DNA of 18,078 nt from Gemmataceae bacterium (GTDB taxonomy: Bacteria; Planctomycetota; Planctomycetia; Gemmatales; Gemmataceae). Positions 1 through 8,594 of this stretch are shown here, piece after piece. How positions within the stretch are numbered: position 1 is the first letter of the stretch; each line of letters starts with the position of its first letter. The stretch spans positions 1 to 18,078 of the forward strand of contig JADLBT010000050.1 in the NCBI GenBank assembly GCA_020847555.1, given 5' to 3'. Position numbers and translations under genes: made by a program. The notes below the pieces were generated by a model. It made no database searches. It worked only from the letters and a program-made list of their open reading frames with translations, and was not told where the DNA came from.

Positions 1-804
1 GTCGTGGCTCTTGGGGAGGAACCGCGGCTGGAGGGTCTTGGGGTCGAAGGTGTAGCCGGTCAGGGCGCGGGCGCCCTCGCGGACGTCCTGCTCGGTGTAG
101 CCCTGGCCCTCGCCCATGCTGAACAACTCCATGATCTCGCGGGCCAGGTTCTCGTTGGGCTTGCCCTTGACGTTCCTGTTGTTGTCCAGGTAGCGGAGCA
201 TGGCCGGGTCGCGGAGGATGGCGTGCAGCAGCTTGGCGTAGTTACCGGCGGCGTGCTCGCGGAACAACTGGTTCTGCAACGACATGGATATGCTGTTGCG
301 GACGGTGCGATGCTCGGCGGCGAACAGGCCGTGCCAGAAGAGAACCAGCTTTTCCTCGAGCGGCCGCGGCGAGCGGATCATCTTGGTGACCCACCAGCGA
401 CGCAGTTCCTGCATGGCCTGGAAGTCGTCGCGCGGCTTCTTCTTCTGGAAGACTTGCAGCCGCTCCTGGGGACTGAGCTTGACCAGGTCAGGCGGCTCCA
501 GACCCTTGAACCCGGCGGCCATGGGGATTTCCACGTCCGGCTGGCTGCGATAGTCCACGAGGGACTCGACGGCCTTGCGCAGGCCGAGGCCGCACAGTTT
601 CTGCACTTCTTCGGGTGGGCCGCCGAAGCCGGCGCGGAACAGCAGATGCCGCGCCTTGGCGTAGTCCCAGGCGCTGTCCGACAGCGGCTGGAGGCTGTCC
701 TGGCCGGCCGGTTGTTTGGCCGACTGAGCGGCCAGAGGAGCGGCAGGGAGCAGGAAGGCGATCGTTACGGCAGGTAGGAGAGAAAAGATCGTTCGGGCTC
801 TCAT
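1..804 (-). CDS. DUF1800 family exported protein (C-terminus off window)
   Basis: The reading frame starts at ATG 804 and stays open to the window edge, giving 268 residues of a protein that normally has about 450-550. Residues 1-26 form a typical signal peptide with an Ala-rich cleavage region (PLAAQ). The DUF1800 hallmarks follow in order: an early ARHLLFRAGFG segment, a central LVLFWHGLF segment, then MLRYLDNN, the KPNENLAREIMELFSMG block and the start of EGARALTGYTF. DUF1800 proteins are exported, abundant in planctomycetes, often paired with a DUF1501 gene and of unknown biochemical role; any such partner would lie left of the window. No strong Shine-Dalgarno is present, only TGAGG about 11 nt upstream. 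Family assignment is firm; function is unknown. Confidence 0.93.
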   Translation of the reverse strand, partial: MRARTIFSLLPAVTIAFLLPAAPLAAQSAKQPAGQDSLQPLSDSAWDYAKARHLLFRAGFGGPPEEVQKLCGLGLRKAVESLVDYRSQPDVEIPMAAGFKGLEPPDLVKLSPQERLQVFQKKKPRDDFQAMQELRRWWVTKMIRSPRPLEEKLVLFWHGLFAAEHRTVRNSISMSLQNQLFREHAAGNYAKLLHAILRDPAMLRYLDNNRNVKGKPNENLAREIMELFSMGEGQGYTEQDVREGARALTGYTFDPKTLQPRFLPKSHD

Positions 805-1284
805 GGCGGGTCGAGCCTCAGGGAGGTAGGAGGGTCTTGGCGCACGTCGCGTCATGAACTAAATACATTAAACGTGGTTTAGTTTAAAAAGTTTCGGGTG
901 GGGACGCAACTGTTTTTTCCGAACGAGTCAAGGGATCAAGAAGATACATCGCCAGTACGGAGCGGCGCCGCGGGCCGTCCCTGCGCGGGCCTGCTCGGGT
1001 CGCGGTAACTGCTGTTCTTCTTTAACTTCGGCCTCGACGAGCGGCAAGATCTGGTTAGAGTTAACGGGAGAAAACGAAGACGAATCGGTCAGCGACGGAC
1101 CTGCCAACCTTGCCGGCGCTGACGCTTCCGGCTCGTCGGTGCCCTTCCGTTTTGTCCGTTAGTTCTTGATCTGCAACGGCCCAGGGGCCAGACGCACCGC
1201 CAGCCGGCACAGCGGCGAGCGCCCCTGCTTCGAGCAGCTGACGACCGGGGCGACTGTGGGAGTCGAACCGGCGGGGGAGGATGA
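805..1284. other. Intergenic region between divergent DUF1800 and TDT genes
   Basis: This stretch has no convincing gene. Its left part (about 857-890) is strikingly AT-rich for this genome and contains the inverted pair AACTAAA (857-863) and TTTAGTT (878-884), a plausible promoter or operator area for the leftward gene, although no clear -35/-10 pair was found. The middle (1040-1080) has some AT-rich patches, such as GTTAAC, that may serve the rightward transporter gene. Around 1110-1135 there is a single GC-rich unit (GCCGGCGCTGACGCTTCCGG) resembling the arms of the hairpins seen elsewhere in the window. Confidence 0.5.
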
Positions 1285-2586
<1,302 letters not shown>

Positions 2587-3385
2587 CTCCAGTTCGGTTG
2601 CCGGCGGCGCTTTCCCGTCCAGGGCCATGAAAAGGGACTGGATGACCAGGGGCCGTGCCTGAGCGGCGGCGGTGATGTTGTCGAGGGTTCTCCGCCAGGG
2701 GACGGCCGTGCGGTTCACGCGCCGGTAGTACGCCGCGGTGCCGGCGTCGAGCTTGGCCCAGATTTCGCCGTGGTTGGCGTCGAGCACGGCAAGAGCCTGG
2801 CACACCGCCGGGTGGTGCAGGCGGCTGGCATTGGTGATCAGGACCAGCGGCAGCGCCTCCGGGCCGCGCCGCCGACGTACCTCGACGGTCGCCTGCACAG
2901 CCTGCGGAAACTGGGGACAGGCCGTCGGCTCACCGTCTCCGGAAAAGGCGATGTCGCGGAGACAGCGCAGTGCCGGCGGCGTGTCCCGGAAGCGCTCCCA
3001 CTCGAACAGCCGGCCGGAGCCGACCTCGTCGAGCACGTCTTCCAGCTCGTCCACCAGCCGCGCCACCTCGATGGGGCCATCGGACGGCAGCTCACTGCGA
3101 TCCACCTGGCAGTAAACGCAGGCGAAGTTGCACCGCCGGGCGGGCGAGAGGTTGATGCCGACGCTGACGCCCCCGCTGCGGCGCGAGACAACGGCGTAAA
3201 CGTGGCGGTGGTCCGCGAAGGTCCGGCTGTGGTCGCGGTAAACGCCGCCGTCTCGCCTGGCCGCCACCTCGCCGCCCTCGTTCATCGGCAACTCTCTCCG
3301 CCCCGGCACCCAGGTCGCTTCCGCGCACCTCACGCGAATCCCGGGATATCGGGCAGTTCAGTAAATACGAATAAATACAGGTTAT

Positions 3386-3413
3386 ATTGTAGTGTTTTTG
3401 AACCAGGGAGCAA
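3386..3413 (-). promoter_or_regulatory. Possible sigma70-type promoter of the radical SAM gene
   Basis: On the minus strand, TTGCTC (3413-3408) and TACAAT (3391-3386) are 16 bp apart, about 100 bp upstream of ATG 3285. The surroundings are the most AT-rich stretch in this part of the window. Just downstream, TAAATAC occurs twice on the plus strand (3362-3368 and 3372-3378), exactly 10 bp apart, which could be an operator. The -10 is good and the -35 weak. Confidence 0.35.
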
Positions 3414-3458
3414 GGCCGGCTCCCGTGCGCCTCCCCCGCGCGGCCTCGCCACATCGGG

Positions 3459-3487
3459 TTGTCAAACAGGCAGGAACGGTAGACAAT
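3459..3487 (+). promoter_or_regulatory. Possible sigma70-type promoter of the 7-TM gene
   Basis: TTGTCA (3459-3464) is followed after 17 bp by GACAAT (3482-3487), five and four matches to the -35 and -10 consensus. The GTG start at 3556 lies about 70 bp downstream. Prediction by eye only. Confidence 0.33.
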
Positions 3488-3555
3488 GGCCGTTGTTCGG
3501 CGCCGGCACCCCTCAGCGGGCGCCGGCGTCGGCCTTTGAGGAAGGGAGTTGCGCC

Positions 3556-5109
3556 GTGGCCAGCGCCGAGGTGAAGGCTGCCGGGTCGGACTGGATCCTG
3601 TCGAACCCGTGGCCGTGGTTGCTCGTCGGGCTGGCGGCCGCGTCCACCGCGTTCCTTCTGGCGCGGGTCGTCGGGGATGAATTCTCCGGGGTGCGCTTCG
3701 TGCTCCTCGTGGTCGGTCTGGGGACGGCCGGGGCGGCAGTCGGGCTGCAACTCCACTGGCCAGGCGCACGGCTCTCCTCTGCCTGGCACCGGCGGGCTGG
3801 GCTCGGGGTGGTATTCGCCAACGCGCTGGTCGCGCTGGCGGCAGTGGTGTGCTTCGCGATCCGCCTGCGGGAGTACCGGGCCGAGGTCGAATGGCTCACC
3901 GGCGGCGAGACGTTCTTCTGGCTGCTCGTCGCCCTGTGGAGCGGCTTCGCAGCGCTGTACCTGCCCCGGCGCGTCCTGCGTGAGGAGGCGCGAGAAGGTG
4001 TGGAGAGCGCCGCAATCCTGACCCTGGCGGCGGCGGTCGCGTACCTCGCGTGCTGGGCGCTGTTCCTGGGGGTGGACCGCCAGGACGAGTGGGACTCGGC
4101 GCGGCTGTTCCTCGCGGTGCTGGCGCTGGCGGCGTTCGCTGCGGCCCCGCTGCTGGCAACCTCGCAGCGGGTGCGGCGCCGAGCCGTGAGTGCGCTCATC
4201 CTCTTCCACCTGGGCGGGATCGCGACCGCCGCCGCCAGCAACCCGCCTGGCCCGTGGGTGTTTTCGCAGCTCTGGGGACGCCTCTACCGGCCGTACCTGG
4301 AGTTCCTGTACCTCAACAACGCCTATCGGTTCTACTCTCCCGAGCCGCTGCCGTCGCACCAGCTGTGGTTCCGGGTCGAGTACGAGCGCAAGGGCGAGGA
4401 TCGCCGCGTCTCGCACTGGTTCAAGCTGCCCAACCTGGATGATGGGGGTCGGCCGCTGTACCCGCTGGCGCTGCAGTACGAGCGGCGGCTGATGCTGGCC
4501 GACGCGGCGACCCGCACCGATCCCCCCCTACCGGCGGAGACGCCGGCCGGCCCGGCGGCGTACTACCGCCGCCGCTACCTGCAGACGCCGCAGGGGTACG
4601 CGGAGACGAAGGGGGTACTCGGGGCGAAGGACCAACCCACGTCCACGTTACAGGTGCCGTTCCTGCGCCAGATGGTCCCGCCGGTGGACCCGCGACTGCG
4701 TCTGCCGGAGTACAGCCCGCCGGACGCGCACAGCAGGCTCCTGCTCGCGTCGTATGCCCGCCACATCGCCCGCCGGACGCACCCGAAATACCCCGATGCG
4801 AAGCCGGTTCATGTCAAGATCTACCGGGTCGTTCACTGGATCGTGTCGCCGCAGGAGCTGCGCCTCGGGCTGGATCCGCAGGATCTGACGAACTATCAGC
4901 CGTACTACCAGGGCGCGTACGACCCGCAGGGCCGGCTGCTGGACCCGCAGGAGCCGTTCCTCTACTGGCTGCTGCCGAGCGTGCGGGCGGAGTGGGGCAA
5001 CCGCGACTCGCCGGTCATGGTCTACGCCTTCGCCCACGCCGGCGACGCGGAGGCGGCGCTGCGCGAGTCCCACAAGCGTGGCGGGCACCCGATCGCGGGC
5101 AAACGGTGA
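3556..5109 (+). CDS. 7-TM membrane protein with large soluble tail, HTTM partner
   Basis: The 517-residue protein starts at GTG 3556, chosen because AAGGGAG lies seven bases upstream; the open frame extends further left, but only as antisense to the radical SAM gene. About seven hydrophobic helices lie at residues 19-38, 46-64, 83-102, 118-136, 151-171, 182-201 and 211-228. A soluble domain fills residues 240-517, opening with YRPYLEFLYLNNAYRFYSPE, which resembles a conserved block I associate with planctomycete proteins encoded next to HTTM genes. The tail is rich in Tyr, Arg and Pro and has no enzyme motif I recognise. It is followed 99 bp later by the HTTM gene, so the two probably act as a membrane pair. 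Function unknown. Confidence 0.8.
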   Translation: MASAEVKAAGSDWILSNPWPWLLVGLAAASTAFLLARVVGDEFSGVRFVLLVVGLGTAGAAVGLQLHWPGARLSSAWHRRAGLGVVFANALVALAAVVCFAIRLREYRAEVEWLTGGETFFWLLVALWSGFAALYLPRRVLREEAREGVESAAILTLAAAVAYLACWALFLGVDRQDEWDSARLFLAVLALAAFAAAPLLATSQRVRRRAVSALILFHLGGIATAAASNPPGPWVFSQLWGRLYRPYLEFLYLNNAYRFYSPEPLPSHQLWFRVEYERKGEDRRVSHWFKLPNLDDGGRPLYPLALQYERRLMLADAATRTDPPLPAETPAGPAAYYRRRYLQTPQGYAETKGVLGAKDQPTSTLQVPFLRQMVPPVDPRLRLPEYSPPDAHSRLLLASYARHIARRTHPKYPDAKPVHVKIYRVVHWIVSPQELRLGLDPQDLTNYQPYYQGAYDPQGRLLDPQEPFLYWLLPSVRAEWGNRDSPVMVYAFAHAGDAEAALRESHKRGGHPIAGKR

Positions 5110-5129
5110 GGATCGCGCGGGAATGACTC

Positions 5130-5159
5130 GTTCTTCGTGCCGCTTGCGGCAGGAAGAAC
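5130..5159 (+). terminator. Hairpin between the 7-TM and HTTM genes
   Basis: Arms beginning GTTCTTC and ending GAAGAAC form a stem of 14 pairs with a single G-G mismatch and almost no loop, 20 bp after the 7-TM stop codon. No T run follows, so it is more likely a weak or processing hairpin that tunes expression of the two genes than a classical terminator. Confidence 0.45.
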
Positions 5160-5208
5160 GCTGAGGGCGGGGATTAGACGCCGACGGCTCCGAAGCCACG
5201 AAGGGCAG

Positions 5209-6486
5209 ATGCGCATGGTTCCGAAATCCGCGTCCAGTTCGACCACCCCCGCGGCGACCCGCAACTCGGCCGCCTCGGCCTGGGATCGCTTCTGGTTCAC
5301 CCCGGCCGACCCGACCGTCCTCGGCGCGATCCGCATCTGCTGCGGACTGGTGACGTTCTACACGTTCCTCGTCTACACGTTCGACCTGCCGGCGCTGCTG
5401 GGGGAACACGCCTGGCTCGACCTGGAGGCGCGTCAGCGGCTGTACCGCGAGCAGCCGATCGCCGTCCTGCCGCTGGACTGGCAGCAGGTCATCGAGACAC
5501 CGGCGCCGGGGCAGGCGGAGGAGGCCCACATCAAGGCATACCGCGACCGCTGGGGCGTGGACCCGCGCGTCCTGGCGGGGATGGGGCAGCCAGCGTGGTC
5601 GATCTGGTTCCACGTCACCGACCCGGCCGCGATGATGGCAATCCAGGTCGCGTTCGTGGTCGTCAGCTTCCTGTTCCTGATCGGGTTCTGCACGCGCGTC
5701 ACGGCGGTGCTGACGTGGATGGCGGCAGTCTGCCACGCCCAGCGGGCGACGGCGGCGCTGTTCGGCGTGGACTGGATCATGCTGGTCCTGCTGCTGTACC
5801 TGGCGATCGGGCCGAGCGGGGCCGCCCTGTCGGTGGATCGGCGGCTGGCGCGCTGGTGGGCGGGGGCGCGGCCGCGGGTGATCGGCCGCTGGCGGGCGTT
5901 CTGGGACCGCCTGCTGCGCCGCCAGCCCGCGGCCGCGCCGATCGCCTTCGGGCCGACGCCCCCGGCTGCGCCCGCACCGTCGGTATCCGCGAATGTGGCG
6001 ATCCGCCTGCTGCAGGTCCACCTGTGCATCCTCTACACGTCGGCCGGGCTGTCGAAGCTGCTCGGCACGTCGTGGTGGACGGGGTACGCGGTCTGGGAGA
6101 CGATCGCCAATTTCGAGTTTGCGCCGATGCAGCACGGCTGGTACATGGCGGTGCTGCACGGACTGGCGGCCAACCGCCTCGTCTACGAGGTGGCGATGAC
6201 GACGGCGGCCGGCTTCACGCTGTTCTTCGAGATCAGCTACGTTTTCCTGGTGTGGCGGCCGCGGACGCGCGGGCTGGTGCTCGGGATGGCGATCCTGCTG
6301 CACGGGCTGATCGGCCTGTTCATGGGGCTGAAGACGTTCGCGCTGCTGATGCTGGCGATGAACCTGGCATTCGTCCCACCGGAGACGATGCACCGGCTGC
6401 TGCGCCGGCTGACGCGCGGCCGGTACGGCCCGCCGGAGCCGGCGCCCGCCGCGACCGTCGTCGGAAAGCCGGCGCTGACGGTGTAA
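5209..6486 (+). CDS. HTTM-domain membrane protein (gamma-carboxylase-like)
   Basis: A 425-residue integral membrane protein of the HTTM (horizontally transferred transmembrane) family, related to the membrane part of vitamin K-dependent gamma-glutamyl carboxylase. Family features include the first helix block LGAIRICCGLVTFYTF, the LLGEHAWL segment after it, and the block VHLCILYTSAGLSKLLGTSWWTG near the middle, followed by several further helices. In VKD carboxylases the enzyme modifies glutamate using reduced quinone; activity of most bacterial HTTM proteins is unproven. AAGGG at 5201-5205 is closer to ideal spacing for the in-frame ATG at 5215 (MVPKS) than for 5209, so the start may be two codons later. 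A perfect hairpin directly follows the stop codon. Confidence 0.85.
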   Translation: MRMVPKSASSSTTPAATRNSAASAWDRFWFTPADPTVLGAIRICCGLVTFYTFLVYTFDLPALLGEHAWLDLEARQRLYREQPIAVLPLDWQQVIETPAPGQAEEAHIKAYRDRWGVDPRVLAGMGQPAWSIWFHVTDPAAMMAIQVAFVVVSFLFLIGFCTRVTAVLTWMAAVCHAQRATAALFGVDWIMLVLLLYLAIGPSGAALSVDRRLARWWAGARPRVIGRWRAFWDRLLRRQPAAAPIAFGPTPPAAPAPSVSANVAIRLLQVHLCILYTSAGLSKLLGTSWWTGYAVWETIANFEFAPMQHGWYMAVLHGLAANRLVYEVAMTTAAGFTLFFEISYVFLVWRPRTRGLVLGMAILLHGLIGLFMGLKTFALLMLAMNLAFVPPETMHRLLRRLTRGRYGPPEPAPAATVVGKPALTV

Positions 6487-6522
6487 CCAGCCGCGCGAGC
6501 GAGCGGGGCCGCGCGCGGCTGG
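6487..6522 (+). terminator. GC-rich hairpin terminator after the HTTM gene
   Basis: CCAGCCGCGCG (6487-6497) and CGCGCGGCTGG (6512-6522) form a perfect 11-bp stem around a 14-nt loop. It starts on the base after the HTTM stop codon and is followed by an AT-rich stretch (TAAACATTT), though not a real T tract. It probably ends or attenuates transcription before the ThDP-enzyme gene. Confidence 0.6.
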
Positions 6523-6652
6523 TAAACATTTGAACCGCGAGGCAGGCCGGTTGAAGCGAAGGCAACACGCGGGCCGATAAGAAGGGGTGGACGATCCGCG
6601 CGGCACCCCGTCCGTGCGCCCGGGCCGCTTTTCTTCAACTTCGAGGCTGCCG

Positions 6653-8515
6653 ATGACCCGACCTCTCTCGCGGCGTGACGCGCTCAAGGTGCTGGCCGCC
6701 CAGGGGCTGGCGACCCTCCCGGCCGGACAGGCCGACGCCGGTCCGCTGGCCCGCCTCGTGCGCCCCGCCCCCGGCTGGGTTTCCGGCCACATGACCGGCG
6801 CCCAGGCGCTGGTCGAAACGCTGCTGCAGGAAGGCGTCGAGTGCGTCTACGGCATCCCCGGGGCACAGCTGAACGAGCTGTGGGACACGTTCAAGAGCAA
6901 GCACCTCGGTTACCTGCTCGCCACGCACGAGTTCTCCGCGTCAGTCATGGCGGACGGCTATGCCCGGGCGACCGGCAAGCCGGGCGTGCTCTGCGTCGTC
7001 CCCGGACCCGGGCTGACCAACGCGCTGAGCGGCATCGGCGAGGCGCTGCTGGACAGCGTGCCGATGGTGTGCCTGGTCGGCGACGTGGCCCGCGGCGACC
7101 GGGAGCGGGCCTTTCAGGTCCACGACCTGCCACAGGCCGGCCTGCTGGAGAAGGTGACCAAGGGCGTCCTTGAGGTGCGCTGCGCCGCCGACATCCCCCA
7201 GGCGGTCCGCCAGGCGTTTCAGCTCGCCTGCTGCGGGGAACCCGGGCCGGTCGGCGTCGTCATCCCGTACACTCTGCTGCTGGAGTCGCACCGCTACCAC
7301 TCCGGCCCGCTGCCGCCGTGCGCCGTACCGTTCGACGAGGGCGCCTTCCACCGCGCCCTGTGCCTGCTGTCGGACCGGCGGCTGCGCGTCGGCATCTACG
7401 CCGGCTACGGGTGCATGAACTACGCCCCGGCCCTGGTGCGTGCGGCGGAACTACTGCAAGCTCCGGTCGCGACCAGCATCGCCGGCAAGGGCGTCATCGC
7501 CGAGACGCACCCGCTCGCGGTCGGCTGGGGCTACGGCCCGCAGGGGACGAGGACGGCCGAGGAGGTCTTCAAGCACGTCGATGTCGTGCTCGCCGTCGGG
7601 GTTCGGTTCAGCGAGGTCTCGACCGGATTCTACTCGCAGCCGCAGCCGCGCAAGCTGATTCACGTCGATATCAATCAGCACAACCTCGGGCGCGTGCTGC
7701 GCACCGACGTATGCGTCAACACCGACGCCGGCCTGTTCCTGGAAACGCTGCTGCGCCACGCCGACGCGGTGCGCCGGCCGTGCGCCCCGCGGTTGACGGA
7801 GAAGATTCGCGCCCTGCGCGCCGCCGAGTACCGCGACCATCAGGAGACGCACGCCCGGTGCGGGGCCGACCCGATGCTGCTGATCCTGGCGCTGCGGCGC
7901 TGCACGGCCGCCGACGCCCTGCTGTTCGTGGACGTGACGTGTTCGCAGTACTGGGCGACGGAAGCGTTCACCGCCTGCGGCCCGCGAACGTTCTTCAACC
8001 CGACGAACAATCAGGCGATGGGGTGGTCGATCCCCGCGTCGATCGGAGCCCAGCGCGTCCTGCCGGGACGGCAGGTGGTGACGCTGACGGGGGACGGCTG
8101 CTTCCTGATGTCGGCGGTTGAGATCTCGACCGCGGCGCGCGAGCACCTGCCGGTGAAGTTCTTCGTCCTGGACGACCAGGCGTACCACTACATGCAACTG
8201 CTCCAGCTGCCGGCGTACCTGCGGACGACAGCGACGATGCTGGCGCGGCTGGACTACCGCGCGCTGGCGCAGGCGTTCGGGGTGGCGTACCAGGAGATCG
8301 TTGGCAACGCGGACCTGGAGGCGGGGGTGCGCGGGGCGCTGTGCCACAACGGGCCGGTGCTGGTGCGGGTGGTAACGGACTACCGCAAGCGGCCGATCCG
8401 ATGGATCAGCGCGGCGCGGAGCCGGTACATCGACGAACTGTCGTTGCAGCAGAAGATCCGGTTCATGGCCCGCATCGGGACGCGGGCGCTGGACTTCCAC
8501 AGGCAGAATGACTGA
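6653..8515 (+). CDS. Thiamine-diphosphate enzyme, acetolactate-synthase-like, with Tat-type leader
   Basis: A 620-residue protein of the ALS/pyruvate-oxidase ThDP family. The N-terminal domain (about 47-215) has GIPGAQ, the THEFSAS segment with the expected catalytic Glu93, DGYARATGK and PGPGLTNALSG. The middle domain covers about 230-370 and the ThDP/Mg domain about 405-575, with GDG at 480-482. The partner Asn pair of the cofactor motif is replaced by Asp507-Asp508 (FVLDDQAY, where ALS usually has LNNQ). Residues 6-12 are SRRDALK followed by a hydrophobic Ala-rich stretch ending AGQADA, a Tat-type signal, which is unusual because ALS is cytoplasmic. ATG 6653 has GAGG six bases upstream. No regulatory subunit or ilvC lies nearby, so a role in valine/isoleucine synthesis is not supported; oxidase, decarboxylase or lyase activity is possible. 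Confidence 0.85.
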   Translation: MTRPLSRRDALKVLAAQGLATLPAGQADAGPLARLVRPAPGWVSGHMTGAQALVETLLQEGVECVYGIPGAQLNELWDTFKSKHLGYLLATHEFSASVMADGYARATGKPGVLCVVPGPGLTNALSGIGEALLDSVPMVCLVGDVARGDRERAFQVHDLPQAGLLEKVTKGVLEVRCAADIPQAVRQAFQLACCGEPGPVGVVIPYTLLLESHRYHSGPLPPCAVPFDEGAFHRALCLLSDRRLRVGIYAGYGCMNYAPALVRAAELLQAPVATSIAGKGVIAETHPLAVGWGYGPQGTRTAEEVFKHVDVVLAVGVRFSEVSTGFYSQPQPRKLIHVDINQHNLGRVLRTDVCVNTDAGLFLETLLRHADAVRRPCAPRLTEKIRALRAAEYRDHQETHARCGADPMLLILALRRCTAADALLFVDVTCSQYWATEAFTACGPRTFFNPTNNQAMGWSIPASIGAQRVLPGRQVVTLTGDGCFLMSAVEISTAAREHLPVKFFVLDDQAYHYMQLLQLPAYLRTTATMLARLDYRALAQAFGVAYQEIVGNADLEAGVRGALCHNGPVLVRVVTDYRKRPIRWISAARSRYIDELSLQQKIRFMARIGTRALDFHRQND

Positions 8516-8526
8516 CGAACCAAAAA

Positions 8527-8562
8527 CCAGCCCGGAGCGCCGGCGCCGGCGCTCCGGGCTGG
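8527..8562. terminator. Perfect 36-bp palindrome between convergent genes
   Basis: The arms CCAGCCCGGAGCGCCGGC (8527-8544) and GCCGGCGCTCCGGGCTGG (8545-8562) are perfectly complementary with no spacer. The element lies 11 bp after the ThDP-enzyme stop and 32 bp before the end of the convergent cytochrome gene, so it can act as a bidirectional terminator. A near-copy of the last 14 bases (8550-8563) follows at 8566-8579 with one mismatch, so the minus-strand transcript could form an alternative hairpin. Confidence 0.65.
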
Positions 8563-8594
8563 TGACGCTTCGGGCTGGTTACAGTCGCGACGCC

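Noticed and set aside
1256..1269. tRNA or tmRNA T-arm-like sequence on the minus strand (GGTTCGACTCC)
   Set aside because: The flanking bases do not form a T-stem and no acceptor, anticodon or D arm can be drawn around it.
3286..3333. Upstream ATG start for the radical SAM protein
   Set aside because: The downstream ATG at 3285 has GGAGAG at good spacing and the extra 16 residues show no family similarity.
2770..3555. N-terminal extension of the 7-TM protein
   Set aside because: The extra codons lie opposite the radical SAM gene; the GTG at 3556 has a good ribosome binding site directly before the first membrane helix.
4648..6792. 714-codon minus-strand open frame opposite the HTTM gene
   Set aside because: Composition is Arg/His/Gln-rich and motif-free; it is a by-product of high GC at third codon positions on the real strand.
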